A stretch of DNA of 29,236 nt from an uncultured Actinomycetes bacterium (GTDB lineage Bacteria; Actinomycetota; Acidimicrobiia; Acidimicrobiales; Acidimicrobilacustridaceae), in the NCBI GenBank assembly GCA_945957335.1, contig CAMFLJ010000006.1:1-29236 (forward strand), given 5' to 3'. Below are positions 20,873 to 27,814 of this stretch, one piece after another. The position numbers and the translations under genes were made by a program. Numbering within the stretch: position 1 is the stretch's first letter; every line of letters starts with the position of its first letter. A model generated the notes under the pieces. The model did not search any database and had not been told where the DNA came from. It saw nothing but the letters and a program-made list of their open reading frames with translations.

Positions 20873-20891
20873 GTTCAACATTCTGTTGAAG
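20873..20891. promoter_or_regulatory. Operator and promoter of the monooxygenase-amidohydrolase operon
   Basis: GTTCAAC / ATTCT / GTTGAAG. The inner 17 bp TTCAACA-TTC-TGTTGAA are perfectly symmetric. On the minus strand the centre contains CAGAAT (20880-20885), a -10 box 7 nt from the ATG at 20872. A bound dimeric repressor would cover both promoter and start. The site is related to 15488-15506. Confidence 0.65.
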
Positions 20892-20941
20892 CGATGTGTG
20901 CGCCCGACGACGGCCGTGTCAACGGAAGATGACAGACAACT

Positions 20942-20966
20942 CGCCGGCCCTGCGGGAGGGCCGGCG
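20942..20966 (-). terminator. Terminator hairpin after Rieske gene
   Basis: CGCCGGCCCT (20942-20951) and AGGGCCGGCG (20957-20966) form a perfect 10-bp stem with a GCGGG loop, 7 nt beyond the Rieske stop on the minus strand. It separates that gene from the monooxygenase operon. Confidence 0.6.
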
Positions 20967-20972
20967 GGTGGG

Positions 20973-21824
20973 TCAGTGGTGGGTGCCGCCGACGCAGTGC
21001 GGGCCTTCAGCTTCCTGGCCGGTCGTGTTGGTGCCGATCGGCGGGCCCTGGATGATCTGACCGGTGTTCACCGTGAGCACACCACCGGACACCTCCATCG
21101 CAAAGTGATCCATCCCCCGAGGAGCAGGACCACCCTTCTTCTCACCCACCTGGTTGTACTGCGACCCGTGACACGGGCACTCGAACCACTGAGACGTCGC
21201 GCACGACGGCACACGACAACCCAGATGCGGGCACTTCTGGTACATCGCGATCACACCCGCCTCGAGCCCCGCCATCATCGACGCCGGATACACCTTCTTC
21301 GCCTTCTCCAACGCCGAGGACGGGTACTGGGTGATCCACATGCGACCCTCGGCCAGGTACAAGAACCCCGCCGAGGCCTCGATCTTGGCGGTCACGTCCG
21401 ACACGTTCCCCACCCGGATCTTCGAACCGAACCCGCCCTTCGGGGTCGGCCACAGATACGCGATCACCGCCGCACCGAAGCTGGTGAGCGCCAGACCCAT
21501 CACCAAGATGATCGAACGGTTGAAGAACTGACGGCGCGTGACACCGATCGCCTCCGCGTCCGGTGGCACGTACTCCGCCAGATCACTGCCACCGACCTTC
21601 ACCAGTTCCGGCGGACGGCGCTCCAACGCCGCCTGCGCCTCGACCTGACGGCCCGACACCGGCACCTCGGCCTCAGCCTCGAGCACCGACGGCGTGTCAC
21701 GCCGACGCGTCTCACGAGACAACGCGCCAGTGGCCGAACCGGCATCACGACGACGCGACGCCGCGAACAACACCACCGCAGCCAACACGACCACCACGGG
21801 GATCACGATCACGAGAGGGTTCAA
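20973..21824 (-). CDS. Membrane-anchored Rieske [2Fe-2S] protein
   Basis: 283 residues from a TTG start at 21822-21824, chosen because GGAGGAG lies about 9 nt upstream and the first helix begins at once (LNPLVIVIPVVVVLAAVVLF). A charged cytosolic loop of about 75 residues follows. Then comes a twin-arginine motif with the second helix (VTRRQFFNRSIILVMGLALT) and a periplasmic Rieske domain. The cluster ligands are CPHLGC and CPCHG (FECPCHGSQYN). This resembles QcrA of actinobacterial bc1 complexes but has two helices, not three, and no cytochrome b or c genes adjoin. Codon use is unlike the neighbours, with many GGT, CCT, GAT and GTG codons. It may belong to a distributed bc complex or to another membrane redox chain. 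Confidence 0.88.
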   Translation of the reverse strand: MNPLVIVIPVVVVLAAVVLFAASRRRDAGSATGALSRETRRRDTPSVLEAEAEVPVSGRQVEAQAALERRPPELVKVGGSDLAEYVPPDAEAIGVTRRQFFNRSIILVMGLALTSFGAAVIAYLWPTPKGGFGSKIRVGNVSDVTAKIEASAGFLYLAEGRMWITQYPSSALEKAKKVYPASMMAGLEAGVIAMYQKCPHLGCRVPSCATSQWFECPCHGSQYNQVGEKKGGPAPRGMDHFAMEVSGGVLTVNTGQIIQGPPIGTNTTGQEAEGPHCVGGTHH

Positions 21825-21981
21825 CGGGGGGCTCCTCCTCGATTGCCGAGGGCATCGTGGCCGACACGTGCGAAACGTGGCGTAAGACCTCCGTTGCAGG
21901 ATGCCGCGGCGGATCACCCGACGCGGGGTCGGGCCCGGTGTCCGTCGGTCACACGAGGCGGTCTGCGGCGCTTCGAGAAGG

Positions 21982-22695
21982 TCAGTCGACCCCGAGCGCG
22001 GCGCAGGTCCCGCCGTCGACCAGCCAGTCGCACCCGGTGACGTAGGAGGCGCCGGGCGAGCACAGGAAGGCGATCACCGCGGCGAGCTCGTCGGACCGGG
22101 CCGAGCGGCCGAGCGCGCTCATGGCCGCCATCTCGGTGGTGCCGTTGCCGGCGGCCTTCTCCGAGGCGCCCATCGGCGTGTCGACGACCCCGGGCGACAC
22201 CGACACGATCCGCCCGCCCCGGGCGCCCCACGACGCCGCGGTGCGCCGCACCAGCCGACGCACCCCGAGCTTGGAGAGCACGTAGGCGATCTCCGGGCCG
22301 GTGGCCAGGTCGAGGGCGGCGGGCCCGGTGGGGTCGTCGAGGGCGGCCAGCACGTCGTCGCCCTGCTCCCCCGCCAGGTGCCCCGCCATCGACGCCAGCA
22401 GGACCGCCACGGTGCCCTCGTGCACCAGGTGGTCGAAGGCGGCGATCACGTTGGCCGACCCGGCCAGGTTGACCTCCATGATCCGGCGGCCGTCGGCCAG
22501 CGACGGCGACAGGCCGGCGGTGACCACCAGGGCGTCGAGGCGGTCGACCATCCCCGCCAGCGCTGCCAGTGAGGCGGGGTCGGTGACGTCGACGTCGACC
22601 TGGCCGTGGCGCACGTCGGCCACCAGGGTCTCGCCCGGAAGGGCCCGCACCACGGCCTCACCGATGCCCGACGCCCCACCGATCACGACGTTCAT
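21982..22695 (-). CDS. Short-chain dehydrogenase/reductase
   Basis: 237 residues. The cofactor loop is GGASGIG near the N-terminus, with VADVRHGQ marking an acidic NAD-type site. VVTAGLS replaces NNAG, MEVNLAG carries the structural Asn, and LLASMAG holds the catalytic Ser. YVLSK is the YxxxK pair; a longer loop (GHLAGEQGDDVLAALDDPTG) separates Ser from Tyr. The end is SYVTGCDWLVDGGTCAA. Its layout resembles 3-alpha-hydroxysteroid dehydrogenase/carbonyl reductase types with an insertion before the Tyr. The ATG at 22693-22695 has GGGGAGGG upstream and a TAGGAT promoter at 22744-22749. It lies downstream of the second 2OG-oxygenase gene. Confidence 0.88.
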   Translation of the reverse strand: MNVVIGGASGIGEAVVRALPGETLVADVRHGQVDVDVTDPASLAALAGMVDRLDALVVTAGLSPSLADGRRIMEVNLAGSANVIAAFDHLVHEGTVAVLLASMAGHLAGEQGDDVLAALDDPTGPAALDLATGPEIAYVLSKLGVRRLVRRTAASWGARGGRIVSVSPGVVDTPMGASEKAAGNGTTEMAAMSALGRSARSDELAAVIAFLCSPGASYVTGCDWLVDGGTCAALGVD

Positions 22696-22743
22696 CGCTC
22701 GCCCTCCCCTGGGCCCGCACCGGTCGTCGGGCCGGGCGTCGCG

Positions 22744-22749
22744 ATCCTA
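22744..22749 (-). promoter_or_regulatory. -10 box of SDR gene
   Basis: TAGGAT on the minus strand, 48 nt before the ATG at 22695 and just after the stop of the upstream gene. Confidence 0.35.
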
Positions 22750-22753
22750 GGAC

Positions 22754-23725
22754 TCAGGTCTCGTCGGCCAGGCTGAGGACCAACGAGCGCTTCTCGAAGT
22801 AGCGGCGGTCCCAGTCGTACATGGAGACCGGTGGGTACCGGGGCTCGTCGCCGCCGACGAGCCCCGGGAGCGGCTCGATCACGACGTCGACCCCGGGCAG
22901 CAGGTGCATCGCGATGGTGGCTCGTCCCTCGCCGACCGGCCCGTCGACCACGGCGTGCGGGGTGGCCGGGTAGCGGTCGTTGGTCCACCGGGCCATGAGG
23001 TCGCCGGTGTTCACCACCAGGGCACCCTCGACCACGGGGACGGTGGTGCGCCGGCCGTCGACCGCCCGCACCTGCAGGCCCTCGTAGCCACCGCGCTGGT
23101 GGAGCAGCGTGACCGCTCCGGAGTCGCTGTGCTCGGGGATGCGGATGCCATCGGGCGCAGGGTGGGCCATCGGCGGGTAGTCCTGCACCGCGAAGTAGGA
23201 GACGTCGTCGTCGAAGCACCGGGTGAGGGCATCGGGGGCCAACCCGAGGTCGATGGCGAACAGGCCCACCAACGCCAGGCCGACGCGTCGCCCCTCCGAG
23301 AAGCACGCCTCGATCGCCTCGCGCAGTCCCGGGATCGGGGGATGGACGTTCCCTCCGAAGAAGTCGAGATGGGCCGGGTCGACCCCCAGGGCCGCCGCCT
23401 CCTCGGCCGTGTCGATCCGGACGTTCTGCAGCCGTTGCCAGATGCGGTCGCCGTGCTCGTCGACACCGAGGTCGACACCGCGGAACGGGTGCCCGGTCGG
23501 GCTCCTCATGGCCCGCAGCGCATCGTCGTCCATCGACCAGAGCCGATCGGCGCCTGCGTGCACGGCTTCGAAGAGCTCCGGGTCGATCCCGTGCCCGACC
23601 ACCTGCACGAACCCCACCGACCGGGCGATCGAACCCAGCTGTGCGGCCACGACGTCGAGCTCGCGCCCCTCGAGAGCCGGCCCGATGTCGAGGGTCGGGA
23701 TGGTGAGGGGCGCACGATCCGGCAC
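22754..23725 (-). CDS. 2-oxoglutarate/Fe(II)-type oxygenase, isopenicillin N synthase-like (second)
   Basis: 323 residues from a GTG at 23723-23725. The start is inferred from the family's short N-terminus (LTIPTLDIGPALEG) and a CACGAT box 6 nt upstream. The order follows the family: GFVQVVGHGIDPELF, then HPFRGVDLGVDEHG, then the core. The iron triad is H199-x-D201 (PEHSDSGAVTLL) and H257 (ATPHAVV). The cosubstrate motif has Thr instead of Ser (GRATIAMHL). It is diverged from the member at 14020-15018, and the two are not recent duplicates. It is divergent from the SDR/thioesterase operon starting at 23849. Substrate unknown. Confidence 0.86.
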   Translation of the reverse strand: MPDRAPLTIPTLDIGPALEGRELDVVAAQLGSIARSVGFVQVVGHGIDPELFEAVHAGADRLWSMDDDALRAMRSPTGHPFRGVDLGVDEHGDRIWQRLQNVRIDTAEEAAALGVDPAHLDFFGGNVHPPIPGLREAIEACFSEGRRVGLALVGLFAIDLGLAPDALTRCFDDDVSYFAVQDYPPMAHPAPDGIRIPEHSDSGAVTLLHQRGGYEGLQVRAVDGRRTTVPVVEGALVVNTGDLMARWTNDRYPATPHAVVDGPVGEGRATIAMHLLPGVDVVIEPLPGLVGGDEPRYPPVSMYDWDRRYFEKRSLVLSLADET

Positions 23726-23731
23726 CCGCCC

Positions 23732-23737
23732 ATCGTG
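23732..23737 (-). promoter_or_regulatory. Weak -10 box, second 2OG-oxygenase gene
   Basis: CACGAT on the minus strand, 6 nt before the GTG at 23725, consistent with a leaderless start. Only the A and final T match the usual box. Confidence 0.3.
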
Positions 23738-23790
23738 ATCCTCGACCCGACGACGGCGCTGTGACGATCTCCTGTCGCCTTCCTTCGCCG

Positions 23791-23796
23791 TACACT
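23791..23796 (+). promoter_or_regulatory. -10 box of SDR-thioesterase operon
   Basis: TACACT, 52 nt before the ATG at 23849, giving a leader of about 45 nt with an AGAGGGGGA ribosome site. Confidence 0.4.
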
Positions 23797-23848
23797 GCCG
23801 CCCCGGAACGGCCGGGGGGTCCGGCACGTGCTGGCAGAGGGGGAACCG

Positions 23849-24655
23849 ATGGGTCGCTTCGACGGCAAGGTCGTGATCGTGACGGGCGCCGCCCGCGGGC
23901 AGGGCGAGGCCGAGGCCCGCATGTTCGCCGCCGAGGGCGCCAAGGTGGTGCTCGCCGACGTGCTCGATGCCGAGGGCGAGGCCGCCGCTGCCGACATCGG
24001 CGCCGCTGCCCGCTTCGTGCACCTCGACGTGAGCGACGAGGGCCAGTGGGCCGACGCCGTCGCCGCGGCCGTCCAGCACGGTGGCACCGGCGGGCTCGAC
24101 GTGCTCGTGAACAACGCCGCCATCCTGCGCCCCGCCGCCATCGAGGACACCTCGCTCGCCGACTACATGGGCGTCATCAACATCAACCAGGTCGGCTGCT
24201 TCCTCGGCATGAAGGCCGTCATGCCCGCCATGCGCGACTCCGGCGGCGGCGCCATCGTCAACATCTCCTCGATCGACGGCATCGGCTCGAAGAACGGCCT
24301 CATCTCCTACACCGCGTCGAAGTTCGCCATCCGCGGCATGACCAAGACCGCCGCCATGGAGTGGGGCCGCTTCGGCATCCGCGTGAACTCGGTGCACCCC
24401 GGTGGCGTCAACACCGTCATGGGCAACCCGATGGCAATGAAGGAGGCCGAGACGTTCCCGTACCAGAACCAGGCCATCCAGCGCATCGGCGAGCCCGAGG
24501 AGATCGCCGGCGCGGTCGCCTTCCTGGCCTCCGACGACGCCGCCTACGTGACCGGCACCGAGCTCGTGGTCGACGGCGGCTGGCTGGCCGGGCGCCTCGA
24601 GCCGGGCCTCCCCGGCACCAACCTCCAGCAGTCCGCCTGGGGCTACAACGGGTGA
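23849..24655 (+). CDS. Short-chain dehydrogenase (hydroxysteroid-dehydrogenase-like)
   Basis: 268 residues, a classical SDR. The glycine loop is VTGAARGQGEAEARMF, with VVLADVLD (acidic Asp, NAD-type). LDVSD, VNNAAILRP, INQVGCF, the catalytic Ser in NISSIDG and the YTASK pair follow. The end is YVTGTELVVDGGWLAG with a 25-residue tail. The TGAARGQG form is common in actinobacterial 3-alpha/20-beta-hydroxysteroid and cyclic alcohol dehydrogenases. The ATG at 23849 has AGAGGGGGA upstream; the two upstream in-frame ATG/GTG codons lack this. Its stop overlaps the next start (GTGA), so the product probably works with the thioesterase, oxidising a hydroxyacyl or steroid alcohol. Confidence 0.9.
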   Translation: MGRFDGKVVIVTGAARGQGEAEARMFAAEGAKVVLADVLDAEGEAAAADIGAAARFVHLDVSDEGQWADAVAAAVQHGGTGGLDVLVNNAAILRPAAIEDTSLADYMGVININQVGCFLGMKAVMPAMRDSGGGAIVNISSIDGIGSKNGLISYTASKFAIRGMTKTAAMEWGRFGIRVNSVHPGGVNTVMGNPMAMKEAETFPYQNQAIQRIGEPEEIAGAVAFLASDDAAYVTGTELVVDGGWLAGRLEPGLPGTNLQQSAWGYNG

Positions 24656-25362
24656 GCGACACCGCCCACACCCGCATGGTCGGCATCGGGACCGAGGCCG
24701 GGGCCGACGACGGCCTCGGCCCGCAGGTCACCCACCCCGTCGAGACCCGTGAGGCGGTCGACGCCACCCGCGCGCTCATCGAGACGCTGCGGGTGGCCGA
24801 CGCGCCCCCGGCCGAGCTGGCCGAGGCCACCGAGCTGATCGCCCGGGCCGAGGCGCTGCTCAACCCGCACCGGGTCGAGGCCATGCGGATGCAGGGCGCC
24901 CTGCGACCGGAGCGCATGAACGTGCCGGTGCAGGCCGACCTCATCGAGATCGACGGGCGCGACCCTGCGGCACCCGCCGAGTTCTTCCCCTACAGCGCCA
25001 TCATCGGCCCGCTGAACCCGGTCGCCCCGCCGGCCGAGCTCACCTGGAACGGCGAGCGCATCCGCGGCACCGCCACCTTCGGGCCGCCCTACGTGGGCCC
25101 GCCGCAGATGGTGCACGGCGGCATCATCGCCCTGCTGTTCGACGAGATCCTCGGCGCGGCCAACGTGTGCGAGGGGGCCGGCGGGTTCACCGGCACCCTG
25201 ACCGTCCGCTACGAGGCGCCGACCCCGCTCGGTGGCGAGCTCCAGCTCGAGGGCTGGGTCGAGTCGATCGAGGGCCGCAAGATCCTGTCGAAGGGCACGA
25301 TCAGCCACGCCGGCTCGGTCACGGCCCGGGCCGAGGGCATCTTCATCAAGGCCAACCGCTGA
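24652..25362 (+). CDS. Hotdog-fold (PaaI/4HBT) thioesterase
   Basis: 236 residues from a GTG at 24652 that overlaps the SDR stop. A helical N-terminal part of about 110 residues (VDATRALIETLRVADAPPAE, ATELIARAEALLNPHR) precedes a hotdog domain. The domain contains RGTATFGPPYVGPPQMVHGG, IIALLFDEILGAAN and GTLTVRYEAPTPLGGELQLE. HGG followed by a helix with Asp in FDEILG is the PaaI-type active-site pattern. It likely hydrolyses an acyl-CoA. Pairing with an SDR suggests release of a product from CoA in the same short pathway. The long N-terminus is common in actinobacterial members. Confidence 0.88.
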   Translation: MSDTAHTRMVGIGTEAGADDGLGPQVTHPVETREAVDATRALIETLRVADAPPAELAEATELIARAEALLNPHRVEAMRMQGALRPERMNVPVQADLIEIDGRDPAAPAEFFPYSAIIGPLNPVAPPAELTWNGERIRGTATFGPPYVGPPQMVHGGIIALLFDEILGAANVCEGAGGFTGTLTVRYEAPTPLGGELQLEGWVESIEGRKILSKGTISHAGSVTARAEGIFIKANR

Positions 25363-25388
25363 GGGCCGGGGCGACGACGCCCCGGCCC
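25363..25388. terminator. Bidirectional terminator between convergent genes
   Basis: GGGCCGGGGCG (25363-25373) and CGCCCCGGCCC (25378-25388), a perfect 11-bp stem with an ACGA loop. It starts directly after the thioesterase stop and ends 6 nt before the DUF2252 stop. Confidence 0.65.
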
Positions 25389-25393
25389 GGCGG

Positions 25394-26833
25394 TCAGTTC
25401 TCGGGGTCGGCGGCCTGGAGCCGACCGGCCTCGATGGCTGCGCACAGCGCGGCATGGTCGGCCTCGTTGGTGGCGGCGTAGGCCACGGCGAAGTCGGCGA
25501 CCGCGTTCTCGAACGTGGCCTCCTCACCGAGGTACGACGCCATGGCCACACGGTCACCCGAGCGGGCATGGCCGCGGGCGAGGGTCCAGCCGCAGCTCTC
25601 GCCGTAGACCACCAGGCCGTCGGGGCTGAGCTGCGACACGTCGATCGAGGCCTTGCCGTCCCAGAGCTGGCGCACGTAGAAGTCGTGGGCCCCGCCGTCG
25701 AACCCGACGATGTGGTACCAGCCGAGCAGCGGGTCGCTGGCCGCCTGCATGAGCCGCTGGCCCTCGACCACCCGGCGGCCCTGGCACTCGAACTCGGTCT
25801 CGCCGGCGTAGGGCGCCAGCACCGACTGCTGGGCCTCCTTCAGCTGGAGGATCAGCGGGTCGTCGACGTCGTGGCCGACGAGCAGCACGACCCACGCCCG
25901 GGTGCCGACGCTGCCGACGCCGACGACCTTCCGCGCCATGTGGAGGTAGCGGTAGGTCTCCATGAGCAGTCGGCGGTCGGGCGGGAGGCTCTCGCGGTAC
26001 TGGCGCAGGAACGACTGGATCACCTCGACGTAGCGCTCGCGCTGGTCGAGGTCGAGCAGCTCCTCGAGCGGCACGAGCAGCGGCGGGCGGTACGAGAACT
26101 CGAGACGGCCGTCGTGCTGCTCGACCAGGCGGCTGAAGGCTCGCAGGTGGTCCCGCTTGAGGGCCTGGTTGATGCGGCGCTTCATCTCCTTGCTGGCCGT
26201 GCGGTCGGCGAGGCCGTGGAGGCGTGACTGCAGCTCGGCGGCGGGGAGGCGGGCGAACCACACGTCGAGGTTGCGCTGCACCGAGAAGGCCAGCATCGCC
26301 TCGCGGTAGGCGCGCACCGTGCCCACGACGGCCTTGCGGCGCTCCGCGTCGGAGAAGCCGAGGTCGCGGCCGGCGATCTCGACGCTCACGGCGAGGCGCT
26401 TGACGTCCCACTCGATGGGGCCGGGCAGGGTCTCGTCGAAGTCGTTGATGCCGAAGACGAGCGTGCGCTCCGGGGTCTCGAAGAGCCCGAAGTTGAGCAG
26501 GTGGGCGTCGCCGCAGAGCTGGGCCCGGATGCCGGCCGACGGGGTGCCCGACAGGTCGGCGGCCATGATCGCCGCGCCGCCCCGGTAGAAGGCGAACGCC
26601 GACTGCGCCATGCGGCCGTAGCGGATCGGGATGAGGGTCGGCACCCGCTGGCCGGCCTGGCGCTCGAGGACGTCGACGGGGTCGTGGCGCACCGCCGGCG
26701 GGTTCCACTGGGCGTGGGACTCGAGGGGCACGAGCTCGCGCATGCTGGCCCCGTGGGCGATGCGCTCGGCCAGCGGACGGAACGGCAGGTACTCGGCGGT
26801 GGGCAGCGGGGCCGCCCGGTCGACGTCGCTCAT
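25394..26833 (-). CDS. DUF2252-family protein
   Basis: 479 residues, the usual length. The ATG at 26831-26833 has GGGGAGAG directly upstream and TAACGT at 26861-26866. Conserved DUF2252 blocks are PTLIPIRYGRMAQSAFAFYR, RGGAAIMAADLS, and the phosphotransferase-like core LCGDAHLLNFGLF. This is followed by FGINDFDETLPGPIEWDVKR and, later, KVVGVGSVGTRAWVVLLVG. The GDxHxxN and NDFDE motifs resemble the catalytic and metal sites of aminoglycoside-phosphotransferase/kinase-like proteins, so ATP use is plausible. No substrate is established. It stands alone between convergent and divergent neighbours. Confidence 0.88.
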   Translation of the reverse strand: MSDVDRAAPLPTAEYLPFRPLAERIAHGASMRELVPLESHAQWNPPAVRHDPVDVLERQAGQRVPTLIPIRYGRMAQSAFAFYRGGAAIMAADLSGTPSAGIRAQLCGDAHLLNFGLFETPERTLVFGINDFDETLPGPIEWDVKRLAVSVEIAGRDLGFSDAERRKAVVGTVRAYREAMLAFSVQRNLDVWFARLPAAELQSRLHGLADRTASKEMKRRINQALKRDHLRAFSRLVEQHDGRLEFSYRPPLLVPLEELLDLDQRERYVEVIQSFLRQYRESLPPDRRLLMETYRYLHMARKVVGVGSVGTRAWVVLLVGHDVDDPLILQLKEAQQSVLAPYAGETEFECQGRRVVEGQRLMQAASDPLLGWYHIVGFDGGAHDFYVRQLWDGKASIDVSQLSPDGLVVYGESCGWTLARGHARSGDRVAMASYLGEEATFENAVADFAVAYAATNEADHAALCAAIEAGRLQAADPEN

Positions 26834-26860
26834 CTCTCCCCTTCGTTCGCTCCGGGGGCG

Positions 26861-26866
26861 ACGTTA
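26861..26866 (-). promoter_or_regulatory. -10 box of DUF2252 gene
   Basis: TAACGT on the minus strand, 27 nt before the ATG at 26833. Confidence 0.35.
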
Positions 26867-26995
26867 GTTGCGCTACAGGGAATCGGGGCGGGCCGGAAGG
26901 CCCGTCCTGGACCACGCGCTTGCGGGCCGAACCGACCCTCTGCAGACTCCCCCCGACGGCACGCACCGGTGCCGACCACGACGCAGGGGGACCCG

Positions 26996-27778
26996 ATGGC
27001 CGACGAACGAGTGCGCCTGGAGATCGACGGCGCCATCGCCACGATCACCAACGACAACCCGGAGAAGCACAACGCGTTCGACGACGCCATGGACCTGGCG
27101 CTGTTCGACATCCTCGGCGAGCTGAAGGCCCGCAAGGACATCCGGGCCGTCATCTGGCGGGCCGAGGGCAAGTCCTTCTCGTCGGGCCGCGACGTCGCCG
27201 CCATCGGCGGGCAGCAGGTGGAGATGACCCACCACGAGCTCATGACCCGGGGCCACAAGGGCATCCTGCAGATCCTCGACATCGAGGCGCCGATCATCGT
27301 GGCGATGAAGGGCTGGTCGATCGGCGCGTCGTTCCAGCGGGCGCTGATCTGCGACATCCGCATCGCCGCCGAGGGCTCGCGCTTCATGCTCCCCGAGGCC
27401 ACCCACGGGGTCATCCCCGACACCGGCGGCATGGGCCGGCTCTACCAGATGTGCGGTCACGGCGTGGTCACCGACATGGTGCTCACCGGCCGGGCCATGC
27501 AGGCCGACGAGGCGCTCGCCTACGGCGTGGTGTCGCGCATCGTGACCGCCGACGAGCTCGACGCCACGGCCCGGGAGATGGCCGAGAAGATCGCCGCCGC
27601 CCCCGCCGTGACCATCAAGCTGGCTCGCCGGGTGATCAAGCACCTCTCGGAGCCGACCCTGCGCTCGTCGATGGAGGACGAGCTGATCTACCAGACCTTC
27701 ATCAGCCGCTCCGACGACATGGCCGAGTTCCGCACCGCCCGCGCCGAGGAGCGCTCGCCGAACTTCACGGGCAGCTGA
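26996..27778 (+). CDS. Enoyl-CoA hydratase/isomerase (crotonase) family
   Basis: 260 residues. The ATG at 26996 has CAGGGGGA upstream. The oxyanion hole is FSSGRD (residues 61-66) and the second half IGASFQRALICDIR. Of the two hydratase glutamates, Glu164 is kept (E134 in RFMLPEATHG) while Glu144 is Gln (Q114). GVIPDTGGMGRLYQMCG follows. A single catalytic Glu is typical of crotonase isomerases, so it may be an isomerase or a slow hydratase. The C-terminal helices ARRVIKHLSEPTLRSSMEDE are standard. Monocistronic, and distinct from the crotonase at 16724. Confidence 0.88.
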   Translation: MADERVRLEIDGAIATITNDNPEKHNAFDDAMDLALFDILGELKARKDIRAVIWRAEGKSFSSGRDVAAIGGQQVEMTHHELMTRGHKGILQILDIEAPIIVAMKGWSIGASFQRALICDIRIAAEGSRFMLPEATHGVIPDTGGMGRLYQMCGHGVVTDMVLTGRAMQADEALAYGVVSRIVTADELDATAREMAEKIAAAPAVTIKLARRVIKHLSEPTLRSSMEDELIYQTFISRSDDMAEFRTARAEERSPNFTGS

Positions 27779-27784
27779 CCCGAA

Positions 27785-27809
27785 GGGCGCCGGCCACCGG
27801 CCGGCGCCC
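27785..27809. terminator. Bidirectional terminator
   Basis: GGGCGCCGGCC and GGCCGGCGCCC, a perfect 11-bp stem with an ACC loop. It starts 6 nt after the crotonase stop and ends 5 nt before the stop of the convergent repeat-protein gene. Confidence 0.65.
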
Positions 27810-27814
27810 ACCGA

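Noticed and set aside
21825..21981. A small gene or regulatory RNA between the Rieske and SDR genes
   Set aside because: The 157 bp contain no coding-like frame with a ribosome site and no strong hairpin; only the Rieske ribosome site can be supported.
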